Positions 17,613-27,211 of a stretch of DNA of 64,000 nucleotides are shown here, piece by piece. The notes below the pieces were generated by a model that was not told the origin of the DNA, ran no database searches, and saw only the letters and a program-made list of their open reading frames with translations. Positions within the stretch are counted from its first letter, which is position 1. Each line of letters begins with the position of its first letter. The stretch is from assembly GCF_037300705.1 (NCBI RefSeq), contig NZ_CP147776.1, positions 806,001 through 870,000 of the forward strand, written 5' to 3'. A program made the translations under genes and the position numbers. This DNA comes from Massilia sp. W12. GTDB taxonomy: Bacteria > Pseudomonadota > Gammaproteobacteria > Burkholderiales > Burkholderiaceae_D.

Positions 17613-18955
17613 ATCAGCAGCCGGATGCAAGCAAAGGCCAACAGCTGGGCCGGCGCCAGCGCCGCTTATTGGCCGATTCTTTGCATATTGAAGAAGAAAT
17701 GGCGCCGCGTTTCGTGCGGCGCGGCATTCTGATACTCGCCCTGATTGTATTCATATGCGTGGGCTGGGCCGCACTCACCGAAATGCCGGAAATCGCGCAT
17801 GCGCCGGGCGAAGTGATACCAAGAGGCGAAATCAAAGTGGTGCAACATCTGGATGGCGGCATCGTGTCGCAGATTCTGGTGGAAGATAAACGCCTGGTGC
17901 AAGCCGGGCAAACCCTGCTCAAACTTGATGGCGCGCAAAGCCAGGCCGAGCTGGCCCAATTGCAAGTGCGTTACGACGGCTTGCGCGCCCGCGCCGAACG
18001 GCTGGCCGCACAAGCTGATCAGCGTGTCCCGGAATTCAGCAAATTGGCCTTGCAGGACAGGCGCAGCGCGCTTGATCAGCAACAACTGTATCAAAGCGCG
18101 CTCAGCACAAAGCAATCCGCGCTGGCGATTTTAGAACAACAGATCGAGCAGCGCGGCAACCGCCTCAAGCAACTGCAAGCCAGTTTGCAGACCGCGCAGG
18201 AACAGGCCAAAGTCGCCAGCGAAATGCAAAAGCTGCGCGAAGATCTGGCCGAGCAGCGCCTGATCAACCGCGTCACCCTGTTGGAAACCCGGCGCGCCGC
18301 CCTCAGCGCACAGGGCGAAGTCGCCCGCCTGCAGCAGGAAATCGCCGTCATCACGCATGAAAGAGATGAAGTCTTGCAGCGCCGCGCCGACTATCTCAAC
18401 CAGGCCCGGCGCGATGTATTGGCCGAACTGGGCGCGGTCAATGGCGAAAGCAGCGAAGTCGAACAATCGCTCAAACGCCTGCGCGCCAAAGTCGAACGTC
18501 TGGAAGTGCGTGCGCCGGCCACCGGCCATGTGCATGATTTGCGCGTGCAAACCGTAGGCCAGGTGATCATGCCCGGCGCCTTGTTGATGCAAGTGGTGCC
18601 GGACAATGTCACGCTGGAAGTGGTGGTGCGCATTTCCTCGCAGGACATCGGTTATGTCAAAGTGGGCCAGCCGGTCAACTTGCGCTCCACCAGCTACGAC
18701 TATGCGCGCTATGGTTTCGCCAAAGGCGTATTGCAGCGCATATCCGCCTCCCATCTGGTGGATGAAAACAACCGTCCCTATTTCCGGGGCTGGGTGCGCT
18801 TAACCCAACCCTGGGTTGGCAACGAAGCCGGCAAATATCCGCTGCGCACCGGTATGGGCGTGATCGGTGAGATCCGCACCGGCGAAAAATCATTGTTAGC
18901 CTATTTGACCAAGCCACTGGTCAACGCGGTCTCCGGCGCCTTCCAGGAAAGATAA
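17609..18955 (+). CDS. HlyD-family type I secretion periplasmic adaptor
   Basis: A 448-residue membrane-fusion protein that links the ABC exporter to the outer-membrane duct. One transmembrane helix (about 37-57) is followed by a lipoyl-like half (GEVIPRGEIKVVQHLDGGIVSQILVEDKRLVQAGQTLLKLD), a long coiled-coil (about 110-290, rich in Gln, Ala, Leu and Arg), the second lipoyl half (VRAPATGHVHDLRVQTVGQVIMPGALLMQVVPD) and a beta domain. It begins within the exporter stop (ATGA) and closes the operon about 100 bases before the repeat protein. Confidence 0.93.
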   Translation: MNQQPDASKGQQLGRRQRRLLADSLHIEEEMAPRFVRRGILILALIVFICVGWAALTEMPEIAHAPGEVIPRGEIKVVQHLDGGIVSQILVEDKRLVQAGQTLLKLDGAQSQAELAQLQVRYDGLRARAERLAAQADQRVPEFSKLALQDRRSALDQQQLYQSALSTKQSALAILEQQIEQRGNRLKQLQASLQTAQEQAKVASEMQKLREDLAEQRLINRVTLLETRRAALSAQGEVARLQQEIAVITHERDEVLQRRADYLNQARRDVLAELGAVNGESSEVEQSLKRLRAKVERLEVRAPATGHVHDLRVQTVGQVIMPGALLMQVVPDNVTLEVVVRISSQDIGYVKVGQPVNLRSTSYDYARYGFAKGVLQRISASHLVDENNRPYFRGWVRLTQPWVGNEAGKYPLRTGMGVIGEIRTGEKSLLAYLTKPLVNAVSGAFQER

Positions 18956-19056
18956 GGAACTATAACCTTTGGCTGTCTGGCGGCTTGTATTTGCCGCAAT
19001 ACACTGCAAGCTGAGCCAAGGCGCCTGCGCGCCGGCAAACAGATGCGGAGCACATC

Positions 19057-22000
19057 ATGGCAGAGCAAAATAACAATGAAGACGGGGCGCAAGAACAAGC
19101 GCAGCATGGCGCCAGAACACAGCAGGATATCAACCAGGAAGCAGCGCTGTTTGATGATCTGACAGTGTTAAGCCGCAACCAGGGCGGGAATGCGGCAGAA
19201 CAAGTGCTGGACAGAATTGATGCGCCGGAGCGGGGCGAGAACAGCGGCAATGAAAATGTGCAGACCGCCATGCGCGACAACGACCAGCGCGTGCAGCAGC
19301 GTGAGCAAAGCGGCCAGCGCATGGAGGAAAATCTGGAAATCGCACGCCAGGGCAGCCGCGCTTCACAGCACATCGCCGGCATGTCCGACCGCAGCGCCGG
19401 ACGGCAGGATGGCGTACCGATGGAAGAGGGCGTGCGGCCAGCGGCGGAAATTGATCCCGCGATTGACGCTGTGCAGGCTGGCGGCGAACACGATGCGAAC
19501 GATTTTGGCGAAGTGACCCCGCAAGGCGCAGGCCGCAGCGGCGCCGCCGGCGCGCAAAACCGCGCTGAAACGCCAGCGGAAAAACCGACCCCGAATCAAG
19601 CCCCGGAAGGCGCCAGCAGCACAGTCGCCGCAGCGCCAGCCCCCGCCGAAGCCAATCCACAGCCCACCCCGGCAGGCGCGCAAGCGACATCGCCACAAAC
19701 AACGGCAGAAACCTTCGCCAATATCCCGCAAGCAGAACAGCCGGAAGCCGCGCGTGGCGGGGCGGATGTGGCGCAGAATGTGGCGCCGGTGGTGAATGAA
19801 ACCCCGGCGCCGACGGAAACGCCTGCGCCGACGGAAACCCCGGCGCCGACGGAAACGCCGGCTCCGACGGAAACGCCTGCGCCGACCGAAACGCCGGCAC
19901 CGACGGAAACACCAGCACCGACGGAAACGCCAGCGCCGACGGAAACCCCGGCCCCGACCGAAACGCCAGCGCCGACGGAAACGCCTGCGCCGACGGAAAC
20001 CCCTGCGCCGACAGAAACTCCGGCCCCGACAGAAACTCCGGCCCCGACGGAAACGCCAGCGCCGACCGAAACTCCGGCCCCGACGGAAACTCCTGCGCCG
20101 ACCGAAACACCAGCGCCGACGGAAACACCGGCCCCGACGGAAACCCCGGCTCCGACGGAAACACCGGCCCCGACGGAAACTCCTGCGCCGACCGAAACAC
20201 CAGCGCCGACGGAAACACCGGCCCCGACGGAAACACCGGCCCCGACGGAAACCCCGGCTCCGACGGAAACGCCGGCTCCGACGGAAACGCCGGCTCCGAC
20301 GGAAACGCCAGCCCCGACGGAAACGCCAGCACCGACGGAAACGCCAGCGCCGACCGAAACGCCAGCGCCGACCGAAACTCCGGCACCGACCGAAACCCCG
20401 GCTCCCACGGAAACGCCAGCGCCGACGGAAACCCCGGCTCCGACGGAAACACCGGCCCCGACCGAAACTCCTGCACCGACGGAAACGCCTGCGCCGACCG
20501 AAACGCCAGCGCCGACGGAAACGCCTGCACCGACGGAAACACCAGCACCGACGGAAACCCCTGCGCCGACCGAAACGCCAGCGCCGACCGAAACTCCGGC
20601 ACCGACGGAAACACCGGCGCCGACGGAAACGCCTGCGCCGACCGAAACACCGGCTCCGACGGAAACCCCGGCTCCGACGGAAACACCTGCACCGACGGAA
20701 ACACCAGCTCCGACGGAAACGCCTGCACCGACGGAAACGCCTGCACCGACGGAAACGCCAGCACCGACGGAAACGCCAGCACCGACGGAAACTCCGGCGC
20801 CGACCGAAACTCCGGCGCCGACCGAAACCCCGGCGCCGACGGAAACGCCGGCCCCGACGGAAACCCCGGCTCCGACGGAAACTCCTGCGCCGACCGAAAC
20901 CCCGGCGCCGACGGAAACACCCGCACCGACGGAAACGCCAGCGCCGACAGAAACCCCGGCTCCGACGGAAACACCGGCTCCAACGGAAACACCGGCCCCG
21001 ACGGAAACGCCTGCGCCGACCGAAACACCGGCCCCGACGGAAACACCAGCGCCGACGGAAACGCCGGCACCGACGGAAACACCGGCCCCGACGGAAACCC
21101 CTGCGCCGACGGAAACCCCTGCGCCGACGGAAACGCCGGCCCCGACCGAAACCCCGGCGCCGACGGAAACACCCGCACCGACGGAAACGCCAGCGCCGAC
21201 GGAAACGCCAGCGCCGACGGAAACGCCAGCGCCGACCGAAACTCCGGCTCCGACAGAAACCCCGGCCCCGACGGAAACGCCAGCACCGACCGAAACACCG
21301 GTGCCGACCGAAACACCAGCGCCGACGGAAACACCGGCCCCGACGGAAACGCCTGCACCGACCGAAACGCCGGCCCCGACGGAAACCCCGGCTCCGACCG
21401 AAACACCAGCACCGACGGAAACGCCTGCACCGACGGAAACGCCAGCGCCGACGGAAACGCCAGCGCCGACGGAAACGCCAGCGCCGACGGAAACGCCTGC
21501 ACCGACCGAAACGCCGGCCCCGACGGAAACCCCTGCCCCGACCGAAACACCAGCACCGACGGAAACGCCTGCACCGACGGAAACACCGGCGCCGACGGAA
21601 ACACCGGCTCCGACGGAAACACCAGCGCCGACGGAAACGCCTGCACCGACGGAAACCCCGGCCCCGACCGAAACTCCTGCGCCGACGCAAACCCCTGCGC
21701 CGACCGAAACACCAGCGCCGACGGAAACCCCGGCCCCGACGGAAACCCCGGCTCCGACGGAAACGCCGGCTCCGACGGAAACGCCGGCACCGACCGAAAC
21801 GCCGGCACCGACCGAAACACCAGCACCGACGGAAACGCCAGCGCCGACCGAAACTCCGGCGCCGACCGAAACACCGGCTCCGACGGAAACACCGGCTCCG
21901 ACGGAAACGCCAGCGCCGACGGAAACCCCTGCGCCGACCGAAACACCGGCACCGACGGAAACACCAGCGCCGACGGAAACTCCGGCTCCGACCGAAACTC

Positions 22001-25000
22001 CTGCGCCGACGGAAACACCAGCGCCGACGGAAACCCCGGCTCCGACGGAAACTCCGGCTCCGACAGAAACACCGGCGCCGACGGAAACCCCGGCACCAAC
22101 GGAAACCCCGGCACCGACCGAAACTCCTGCACCGACGGAAACGCCTGCGCCGACCGAAACGCCAGCGCCGACGGAAACGCCGGCACCGACGGAAACGCCA
22201 GCGCCGACAGAAACGCCAGCACCGACGGAAACGCCAGCACCGACGGAAACGCCAGCACCGACGGAAACGCCAGCGCCGACGGAAACGCCAGCGCCGACCG
22301 AAACTCCGGCTCCGACAGAAACCCCGGCCCCGACAGAAACCCCGGCGCCGACGGAAACACCAGCGCCGACGGAAACGCCGGCACCGACGGAAACGCCAGC
22401 GCCGACCGAAACTCCGGCCCCGACGGAAACGCCAGCGCCGACCGAAACTCCGGCTCCGACAGAAACACCGGCGCCGACGGAAACACCGGCTCCAACGGAA
22501 ACACCGGCCCCGACGGAAACCCCGGCTCCGACGGAAACCCCTGCGCCGACCGAGACCCCGGCACCGACGGAAACACCGGCTCCGACGGAAACGCCGGCCC
22601 CGACGGAAACCCCGGCTCCGACGGAAACGCCGGTGCCGACGGAAACGCCTGTACCGACGGAAACGCCTGCACCGACGGAAACGCCTGCGCCGACGGAAAC
22701 ACCAGCGCCGACAGAAACCCCGGCGCCGACTGAAACCCCAGCGCCGACAGAAACCCCGGCGCCGACTGAAACACCAGCGCCGACAGAAACACCAGCGCCG
22801 ACCGAAACTCCGGCTCCTACGGAAACACCGGCTCCAACGGAAACACCGGCCCCGACGGAAACGCCCGCGCCGACCGAAACACCGGCTCCGACAGAAACGC
22901 CGGCACCGACGGAAACGCCAGCGCCGACGGAAACTCCTGCACCGACGGAAACGCCAGTGCCGACGGAAACACCAGCACCGACCGAAACACCCGCGCCGAC
23001 GGAAACTCCTGCACCGACGGAAACGCCAGCACCGACGGAAACGCCTGCGCCGACGGAAACACCAGCGCCGACAGAAACCCCGGCGCCGACGCAAACCCCG
23101 GCGCCGACGCAAACCCCGGCGCCGACGCAAACCCCGGCGCCGACGCAAACCCCTGCGCCGACGCAAACCCCGGCGCCGACGCAAACCCCTGCGCCGACGC
23201 AAACCCCTGCGCCGACGCAAACCCCTGCGCCGACGCAAACCCCTGCGCCGACGCAAACCCCTGCGCCGACGCAAACCCCTGCGCCGACGCAAACCCCTGC
23301 GCCGACGCAAACCCCTGCGCCGACGCAAACCCCTGCGCCAACGCAAACACCAGCGCCAACGCAAACGCCAGCACCGACGCAAACGCCAGCGCCGACGCAA
23401 ACCCCTGCGCCGACGCAAACCCCTGCGCCGACGCAAACCCCTGCGCCGACGCAAACACCTGCGCCGACGCAAACACCTGCACCGACGCAAACACCTGCGC
23501 CGACGCAAACACCTGCGCCGACGCAAACCCCTGCGCCGACGGAAACGCCGGCACCGACGGAAACGCCAGCGCCGACGGAAACACCAGCGCCGACCGACAC
23601 GCCAGCGCCGACGGAAACACCAGCGCCGACGGAAACACCGGCGCCGACGGAAACACCGGCGCCGACGGAAACACCGGCGCCGACGGAAACGCCTGCGCCG
23701 ACGCAAACACCTGCGCCGACACAAACACCTGCGCCAACGCAAACACCAGCGCCGACGCAAACACCTGCGCCGACGGAAACGCCTGCGCCGACGCAAACCC
23801 CTGCGCCGACGCAAACCCCTGCGCCGACGCAAACCCCTGCGCCAACGCAAACCCCTGCGCCAACGCAAACACCTGTGCCGACGCAAACACCTGCGCCGAC
23901 GCAAACACCTGCGCCGACGCAAACACCAGCGCCGACGCAAACACCAGCGCCGACGCAAACACCAGCGCCGACGCAAACACCTGCGCCAACGCAAACACCT
24001 GCGCCGACGCAAACCCCTGCGCCGACGCAAACCCCTGCGCCGACGCAAACACCTGCGCCGACAGAAACCCCGGCGCCGACGCAAACCCCTGCGCCGACGC
24101 AAACACCAGCGCCGACGCAAACGCCAGCACCGACGCAAACACCAGCGCCGACGCAAACGTCTGAACCAACACAAACCCCATCGGTGACCACGACGACGAC
24201 ACCGACGCAAACACCTGCGCCAACCCAAACCACCGGGCCGGGGAATGGCAACGGCAACGGCAACGGCAATGCGACGCAAACGCCAGCGCCAACGCAAACG
24301 CCAGCGCCAACGCAAACGCCAGCACCGACGCAAACACCTGCGCCAACCCAAACCACCGGGCCAGGGAATGGCAACGGCAACGGCAACGGCAATGCGACGC
24401 AAACACCTGCGCCAACGCAAACGCCAGCACCGACGCAAACGCCAGCGCCGACGCAAACGTCTGAACCAACACAGACCCCATCGGTGACCACGACGACGAC
24501 ACCGACGCAAACACCTGCGCCACCCCAAACCACCGGGCCAGGGAATGGCAACGGAAATGGCAACGGAAACGGCAACGGCAACGTGACGCAAACCCCTGCG
24601 CCGACCAGCACGCCGGCGCCGACCTTGACGCCTGCGCCGACGGAAACCCCGGCGCCGACGGTTGCGCCGGAACCCAGCGTGACTCCGGCGCCGACGGCTA
24701 CACCCGCACCGACAGCGACACCGGCGCCGAGTGCGACGCCAGAACCAAGCGCCACGCCAGCGCCGAGCAGTACGCCAGAACCAAGCGCCACGCCGGCCCC
24801 GAGCAGCACGCCGGCGCCAACGGCCACTCCGGCGCCGACGCAAACCACTTCGCCTGGAAAGGATAAAGACAAGGACAACGACAAAGACAAGGACAAGGAC
24901 AGCACCAGCGAACCTGCGACTACCCAAACCGCAGAGCCGGCGCAGACCAGCACGCCCGAGCCGAAACAAACTTCGACCCCCGAACCGAAGCAAACTTCGA

Positions 25001-25464
25001 CGCCTGAGCCGAAACAAACTTCGACCCCGGAACCGGTCAAAACCGAAGCTCCGGCTGAGCCGGTTGAAATTGAGGGCACCAAAGGCAATGATGTGATCAA
25101 GGGCAGCGACGCCGATGAAAACATCTATGGCGGCAAGGGCAATGACACGATTTACGGCGGCGCCGGCGATGATCAGCTGTACGGCGAAGCCGGGAATGAC
25201 TTGTTTGTCTTTGGCGAGCTGGATGGCCATACCTGGGTCGATGGCGGCGGCAGCGGCAAATGGACGGATGTGATTGAAGTCGATTTCGGCGGCGGGCCGG
25301 GCGCTTCCACTGCGCATGGCGGCTGGACGCTGGAAATCGATGGCAAGCAAGTCACCAGCGGCAGCGAACACGGCAGCATTGATATCGGCGATGGCAAGCA
25401 CGCGGTGATCCGCACCGAAGATGGCGTGATTGACATCGACAATATCGATAAACTGCAATGGTAG
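19057..25464 (+). CDS. Giant Pro/Thr hexapeptide-repeat RTX protein, probable type I secretion substrate
   Basis: A 2135-residue protein. Residues 1-248 are acidic and Gln/Asn-rich with no cleavable signal peptide. Residues 249 to about 1700 are about 242 tandem hexapeptides of the form PAPTET or PAPTQT. About 1700-1850 mixes TQTPAP units with (GN)n runs; a degenerate PAPSATPEPS segment, a Lys/Asp run (KDKDKDNDKD) and three TSTPEPKQ units follow. Residues 2006-2055 are RTX nonapeptides (GGKGNDTIYGGAGDDQLYGEAGNDLF), which bind calcium in known proteins. The last 80 residues end in DIDNIDKLQW, like type I C-terminal signals. It starts at ATG 19057 with GGAG upstream. The Pro/Thr array is mucin-like and could be O-glycosylated by the neighbouring glycosyltransferase. 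Confidence 0.88.
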   Translation: MAEQNNNEDGAQEQAQHGARTQQDINQEAALFDDLTVLSRNQGGNAAEQVLDRIDAPERGENSGNENVQTAMRDNDQRVQQREQSGQRMEENLEIARQGSRASQHIAGMSDRSAGRQDGVPMEEGVRPAAEIDPAIDAVQAGGEHDANDFGEVTPQGAGRSGAAGAQNRAETPAEKPTPNQAPEGASSTVAAAPAPAEANPQPTPAGAQATSPQTTAETFANIPQAEQPEAARGGADVAQNVAPVVNETPAPTETPAPTETPAPTETPAPTETPAPTETPAPTETPAPTETPAPTETPAPTETPAPTETPAPTETPAPTETPAPTETPAPTETPAPTETPAPTETPAPTETPAPTETPAPTETPAPTETPAPTETPAPTETPAPTETPAPTETPAPTETPAPTETPAPTETPAPTETPAPTETPAPTETPAPTETPAPTETPAPTETPAPTETPAPTETPAPTETPAPTETPAPTETPAPTETPAPTETPAPTETPAPTETPAPTETPAPTETPAPTETPAPTETPAPTETPAPTETPAPTETPAPTETPAPTETPAPTETPAPTETPAPTETPAPTETPAPTETPAPTETPAPTETPAPTETPAPTETPAPTETPAPTETPAPTETPAPTETPAPTETPAPTETPAPTETPAPTETPAPTETPAPTETPAPTETPAPTETPAPTETPAPTETPAPTETPAPTETPAPTETPAPTETPAPTETPAPTETPAPTETPAPTETPAPTETPVPTETPAPTETPAPTETPAPTETPAPTETPAPTETPAPTETPAPTETPAPTETPAPTETPAPTETPAPTETPAPTETPAPTETPAPTETPAPTETPAPTETPAPTETPAPTETPAPTETPAPTETPAPTQTPAPTETPAPTETPAPTETPAPTETPAPTETPAPTETPAPTETPAPTETPAPTETPAPTETPAPTETPAPTETPAPTETPAPTETPAPTETPAPTETPAPTETPAPTETPAPTETPAPTETPAPTETPAPTETPAPTETPAPTETPAPTETPAPTETPAPTETPAPTETPAPTETPAPTETPAPTETPAPTETPAPTETPAPTETPAPTETPAPTETPAPTETPAPTETPAPTETPAPTETPAPTETPAPTETPAPTETPAPTETPAPTETPAPTETPAPTETPAPTETPAPTETPAPTETPAPTETPAPTETPVPTETPVPTETPAPTETPAPTETPAPTETPAPTETPAPTETPAPTETPAPTETPAPTETPAPTETPAPTETPAPTETPAPTETPAPTETPAPTETPAPTETPAPTETPVPTETPAPTETPAPTETPAPTETPAPTETPAPTETPAPTETPAPTQTPAPTQTPAPTQTPAPTQTPAPTQTPAPTQTPAPTQTPAPTQTPAPTQTPAPTQTPAPTQTPAPTQTPAPTQTPAPTQTPAPTQTPAPTQTPAPTQTPAPTQTPAPTQTPAPTQTPAPTQTPAPTQTPAPTQTPAPTQTPAPTQTPAPTETPAPTETPAPTETPAPTDTPAPTETPAPTETPAPTETPAPTETPAPTETPAPTQTPAPTQTPAPTQTPAPTQTPAPTETPAPTQTPAPTQTPAPTQTPAPTQTPAPTQTPVPTQTPAPTQTPAPTQTPAPTQTPAPTQTPAPTQTPAPTQTPAPTQTPAPTQTPAPTQTPAPTETPAPTQTPAPTQTPAPTQTPAPTQTPAPTQTSEPTQTPSVTTTTTPTQTPAPTQTTGPGNGNGNGNGNATQTPAPTQTPAPTQTPAPTQTPAPTQTTGPGNGNGNGNGNATQTPAPTQTPAPTQTPAPTQTSEPTQTPSVTTTTTPTQTPAPPQTTGPGNGNGNGNGNGNGNVTQTPAPTSTPAPTLTPAPTETPAPTVAPEPSVTPAPTATPAPTATPAPSATPEPSATPAPSSTPEPSATPAPSSTPAPTATPAPTQTTSPGKDKDKDNDKDKDKDSTSEPATTQTAEPAQTSTPEPKQTSTPEPKQTSTPEPKQTSTPEPVKTEAPAEPVEIEGTKGNDVIKGSDADENIYGGKGNDTIYGGAGDDQLYGEAGNDLFVFGELDGHTWVDGGGSGKWTDVIEVDFGGGPGASTAHGGWTLEIDGKQVTSGSEHGSIDIGDGKHAVIRTEDGVIDIDNIDKLQW
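19801..24158 (+). repeat. 18-base tandem repeat array, about 242 units (PAPTET/PAPTQT)
   Basis: A 4.36-kb array of 18-base units with no break in frame. Up to about 23088 nearly all units encode TET with highly varied third codon positions; one TQT occurs near 21688. From about 23089 to 23530, and again from 23700, units encode TQT and are almost identical at DNA level. A TET block with one TDT lies between. Rare Ala-to-Val changes (PVP) occur near 21300, 22632, 22650, 22950 and 23874. At least five of the six reading frames are free of stops across long stretches. Confidence 0.98.
24159..24600 (+). repeat. Higher-order repeats with (GN)n spacers
   Basis: A segment encoding SEPTQTPSVTTTTTPTQTPAP followed by QTTGPGNGNGN is present in two near-identical copies (from about 24159 and 24459). 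A further GN block (about 24351-24390) lies between. The GN runs differ in length (the third is longest), which points to recent slippage. Confidence 0.9.
24850..25035 (+). repeat. Lys/Asp run and three TSTPEPKQ units before the RTX domain
   Basis: GATAAAGACAAGGAC-type repeats (about 24858-24900) encode an alternating Lys-Asp stretch. Three 24-base units encoding TSTPEPKQ follow at about 24949-25035. Confidence 0.85.
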
Positions 25465-25497
25465 GCGCGCTAGTTCTCGCAAAGCGGGACGGATGGG

Positions 25498-25529
25498 CAG
25501 CGCAAGGACGCCGCAAGCGCCTTGCGCTG
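25498..25529 (+). terminator. Hairpin after the repeat-protein gene
   Basis: CAGCGCAAGG (25498-25507) and CCTTGCGCTG (25520-25529) pair perfectly around 12 bases, 34 bases after the stop. There is no U-tract, so it may slow decay or weakly end transcription rather than act as a full intrinsic terminator. Expression of the glycosyltransferase could continue through it. Confidence 0.45.
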
Positions 25530-25612
25530 TTCATGGCATGTGTCAAGTTTGCCACTTTGGCGCAGGCCAAAACCCAAGTAAGATAGGGGTCTGCGCCTCA
25601 CCCGGGAAAAAT

Positions 25613-27211
25613 ATGAGCACAGCCCCAGACGCTAGCGAAACTGACGCCGTACAATCCGGGCGGATTTTTGTCGCCATCGCCGCCTATCGCGATCCTGATT
25701 GCCGCAACACCGTGCGTGACTTACTGCAAAAAGCCGCCCACCCGTCTCGCGTGACGATAGGCGTATGCCTGCAAATCGCGCCGGAAGATGAGGATTGCCG
25801 GCTTGACGCGGAACAGGCCGAATTCGGCGCCCGCCTGCAAATCTTGTCACTGCATGCGGAACAAAGCCGTGGCGCCTGCTGGGCCAGAAACCAGGTGCAA
25901 AGCCTGTATGACGGCCAGGACTATTATCTGCAAGTCGATTCGCACATGCGCTTTGTCCCCGAGTGGGATAGCAAAATGATCGCCATGCTGCACGCTTGCG
26001 CATCCGCCAAACCGATTCTCAGCACCTACCCGCTGGCCTTTACCCCGCCCGCCGAGTTCGCCGAAGAAGGTATTGTGCATATCCACCCAAAAGGCTTTAG
26101 CGAAGATGGGATTTTGGCGCAGCGCTCCACCCTTTCCAGCCTGCGCCACGCGGCCGACCAGCCGCAAGCCGCCTGGCTCATCGGCGCCGGTTTGATTTTC
26201 ACCAAAGGCGAGTGGGCGCGCGAAGTGCCGTATGACCCCTATCTGTATTTTGAAGGCGAGGAAATCAGCCTCGCGGTGCGTTCCTACACCCATGGCTGGG
26301 ATGTCTTCACCCCGAATGCGGCGCTGGCCTGGCACGATTACGGCAAACGGCCCGAGCGCGCACGCCATTGGAAAGATCAGGCCGACTGGAGCGAAATGAA
26401 CCGCCGCTCCTTCGCCCGCATCGCCCACATGCTGCAATTCAAAACCTGCAACAACCCCGACTACTTGCTCGAATCAGCGCGCTATGGACTGGGACAGGAA
26501 CGCAGCCTGGCCCAATTTGAAGCCGGCAGCGGCATCGACTTTTGCGCCAGACTGTATCAAGGCCAGCCTTTGCCGCTCTCCGAGTTAGCGGCTGATACCG
26601 AGCAGCAGGCGCGCGAGCGGCGCGAAACCTTCACCACGATCTGGGTGAATAACGCCTGGCGCTGCCCGGAAACCCGCTCCGGCAATGGCTCCAGCCTGGC
26701 GGAAACAGTGGGTTTGCGCCAATGGCTGCCGGAAATTTTAAAATTTCTCAATTGCCAGGTGCTGGCTGATATGGGCTGCGGCGATTTGAACTGGATGCAG
26801 GAAATCATCCCGCAACTGCGCTTTTATTTCGCCTACGACATCGTGCCCGGCCTGATCGGCGATTTGCGCCACCGTTTTGTCAGCCACAATAATTGTTTTT
26901 TCAGCGAATGGGACTTGGTCTTGCAAACCCCGCCGCAAGTCGATGTGATTTTATGCCGCGATGTGCTGACCCATTTGCCGCTGGATGCCGCCCTGATGGC
27001 GCTGCGCCGCTTTCGCGCATCCGGCGCACCGTACTTCATGGCCACCACGCATAACCGGGGCCGCAACCGCTGGGTGGCCAGCGGCTCCTGGTATGCGATG
27101 GATTTATCCGCGCCGCCTTTCAATTTGCCGCCGCCGCGCTTGCAATTGCAAGAAGGCGGCAGCAAATTGCTCGGCGTATGGGCCGGCAGCGATCTGCCGG
27201 AAGCGCCATGA
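25613..27211 (+). CDS. Bifunctional GT60-like GlcNAc-transferase / SAM methyltransferase
   Basis: A 532-residue protein in two parts. Residues 20-330 resemble the GlcNAc-transferase family of Dictyostelium Skp1 glycosyltransferase (GT60). They show FVAIAAYRDPDCRNTV, RGACWARNQVQSLY, a metal-binding DSH (near 108-110, in YYLQVDSHMRFVPEWD) and the long PYLYFEGEEISLAVRSYTHGWDVF motif. Residues 360-525 form a class I methyltransferase with VLADMGCGDLNWMQ near 382. GT60 enzymes act on hydroxyproline or threonine of proteins. Placed 149 bases after a Pro/Thr-repeat protein, it is the likely modifier of that array; this is inference. Start ATG 25613 is taken over a longer frame from 25430 that overlaps the repeat gene. 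Confidence 0.82.
   Translation: MSTAPDASETDAVQSGRIFVAIAAYRDPDCRNTVRDLLQKAAHPSRVTIGVCLQIAPEDEDCRLDAEQAEFGARLQILSLHAEQSRGACWARNQVQSLYDGQDYYLQVDSHMRFVPEWDSKMIAMLHACASAKPILSTYPLAFTPPAEFAEEGIVHIHPKGFSEDGILAQRSTLSSLRHAADQPQAAWLIGAGLIFTKGEWAREVPYDPYLYFEGEEISLAVRSYTHGWDVFTPNAALAWHDYGKRPERARHWKDQADWSEMNRRSFARIAHMLQFKTCNNPDYLLESARYGLGQERSLAQFEAGSGIDFCARLYQGQPLPLSELAADTEQQARERRETFTTIWVNNAWRCPETRSGNGSSLAETVGLRQWLPEILKFLNCQVLADMGCGDLNWMQEIIPQLRFYFAYDIVPGLIGDLRHRFVSHNNCFFSEWDLVLQTPPQVDVILCRDVLTHLPLDAALMALRRFRASGAPYFMATTHNRGRNRWVASGSWYAMDLSAPPFNLPPPRLQLQEGGSKLLGVWAGSDLPEAP

Noticed and set aside
19801-24158. Tandem repeats considered as a CRISPR array
   Set aside because: Units are contiguous 18-base coding repeats with no spacers and no cas genes near.
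19796-24187. A second plus-strand open frame of about 1460 codons encoding an Arg/Lys-rich protein
   Set aside because: It is the +1 frame of the same repeat and starts within the PAPTET array with no own ribosome site.
19363-25482. Very long antisense open frames (up to about 2000 codons) over the repeat array
   Set aside because: They arise because the 18-base unit has no stop codon in those frames; the products are monotonous Arg- or Val/Gly-rich strings with no domain.
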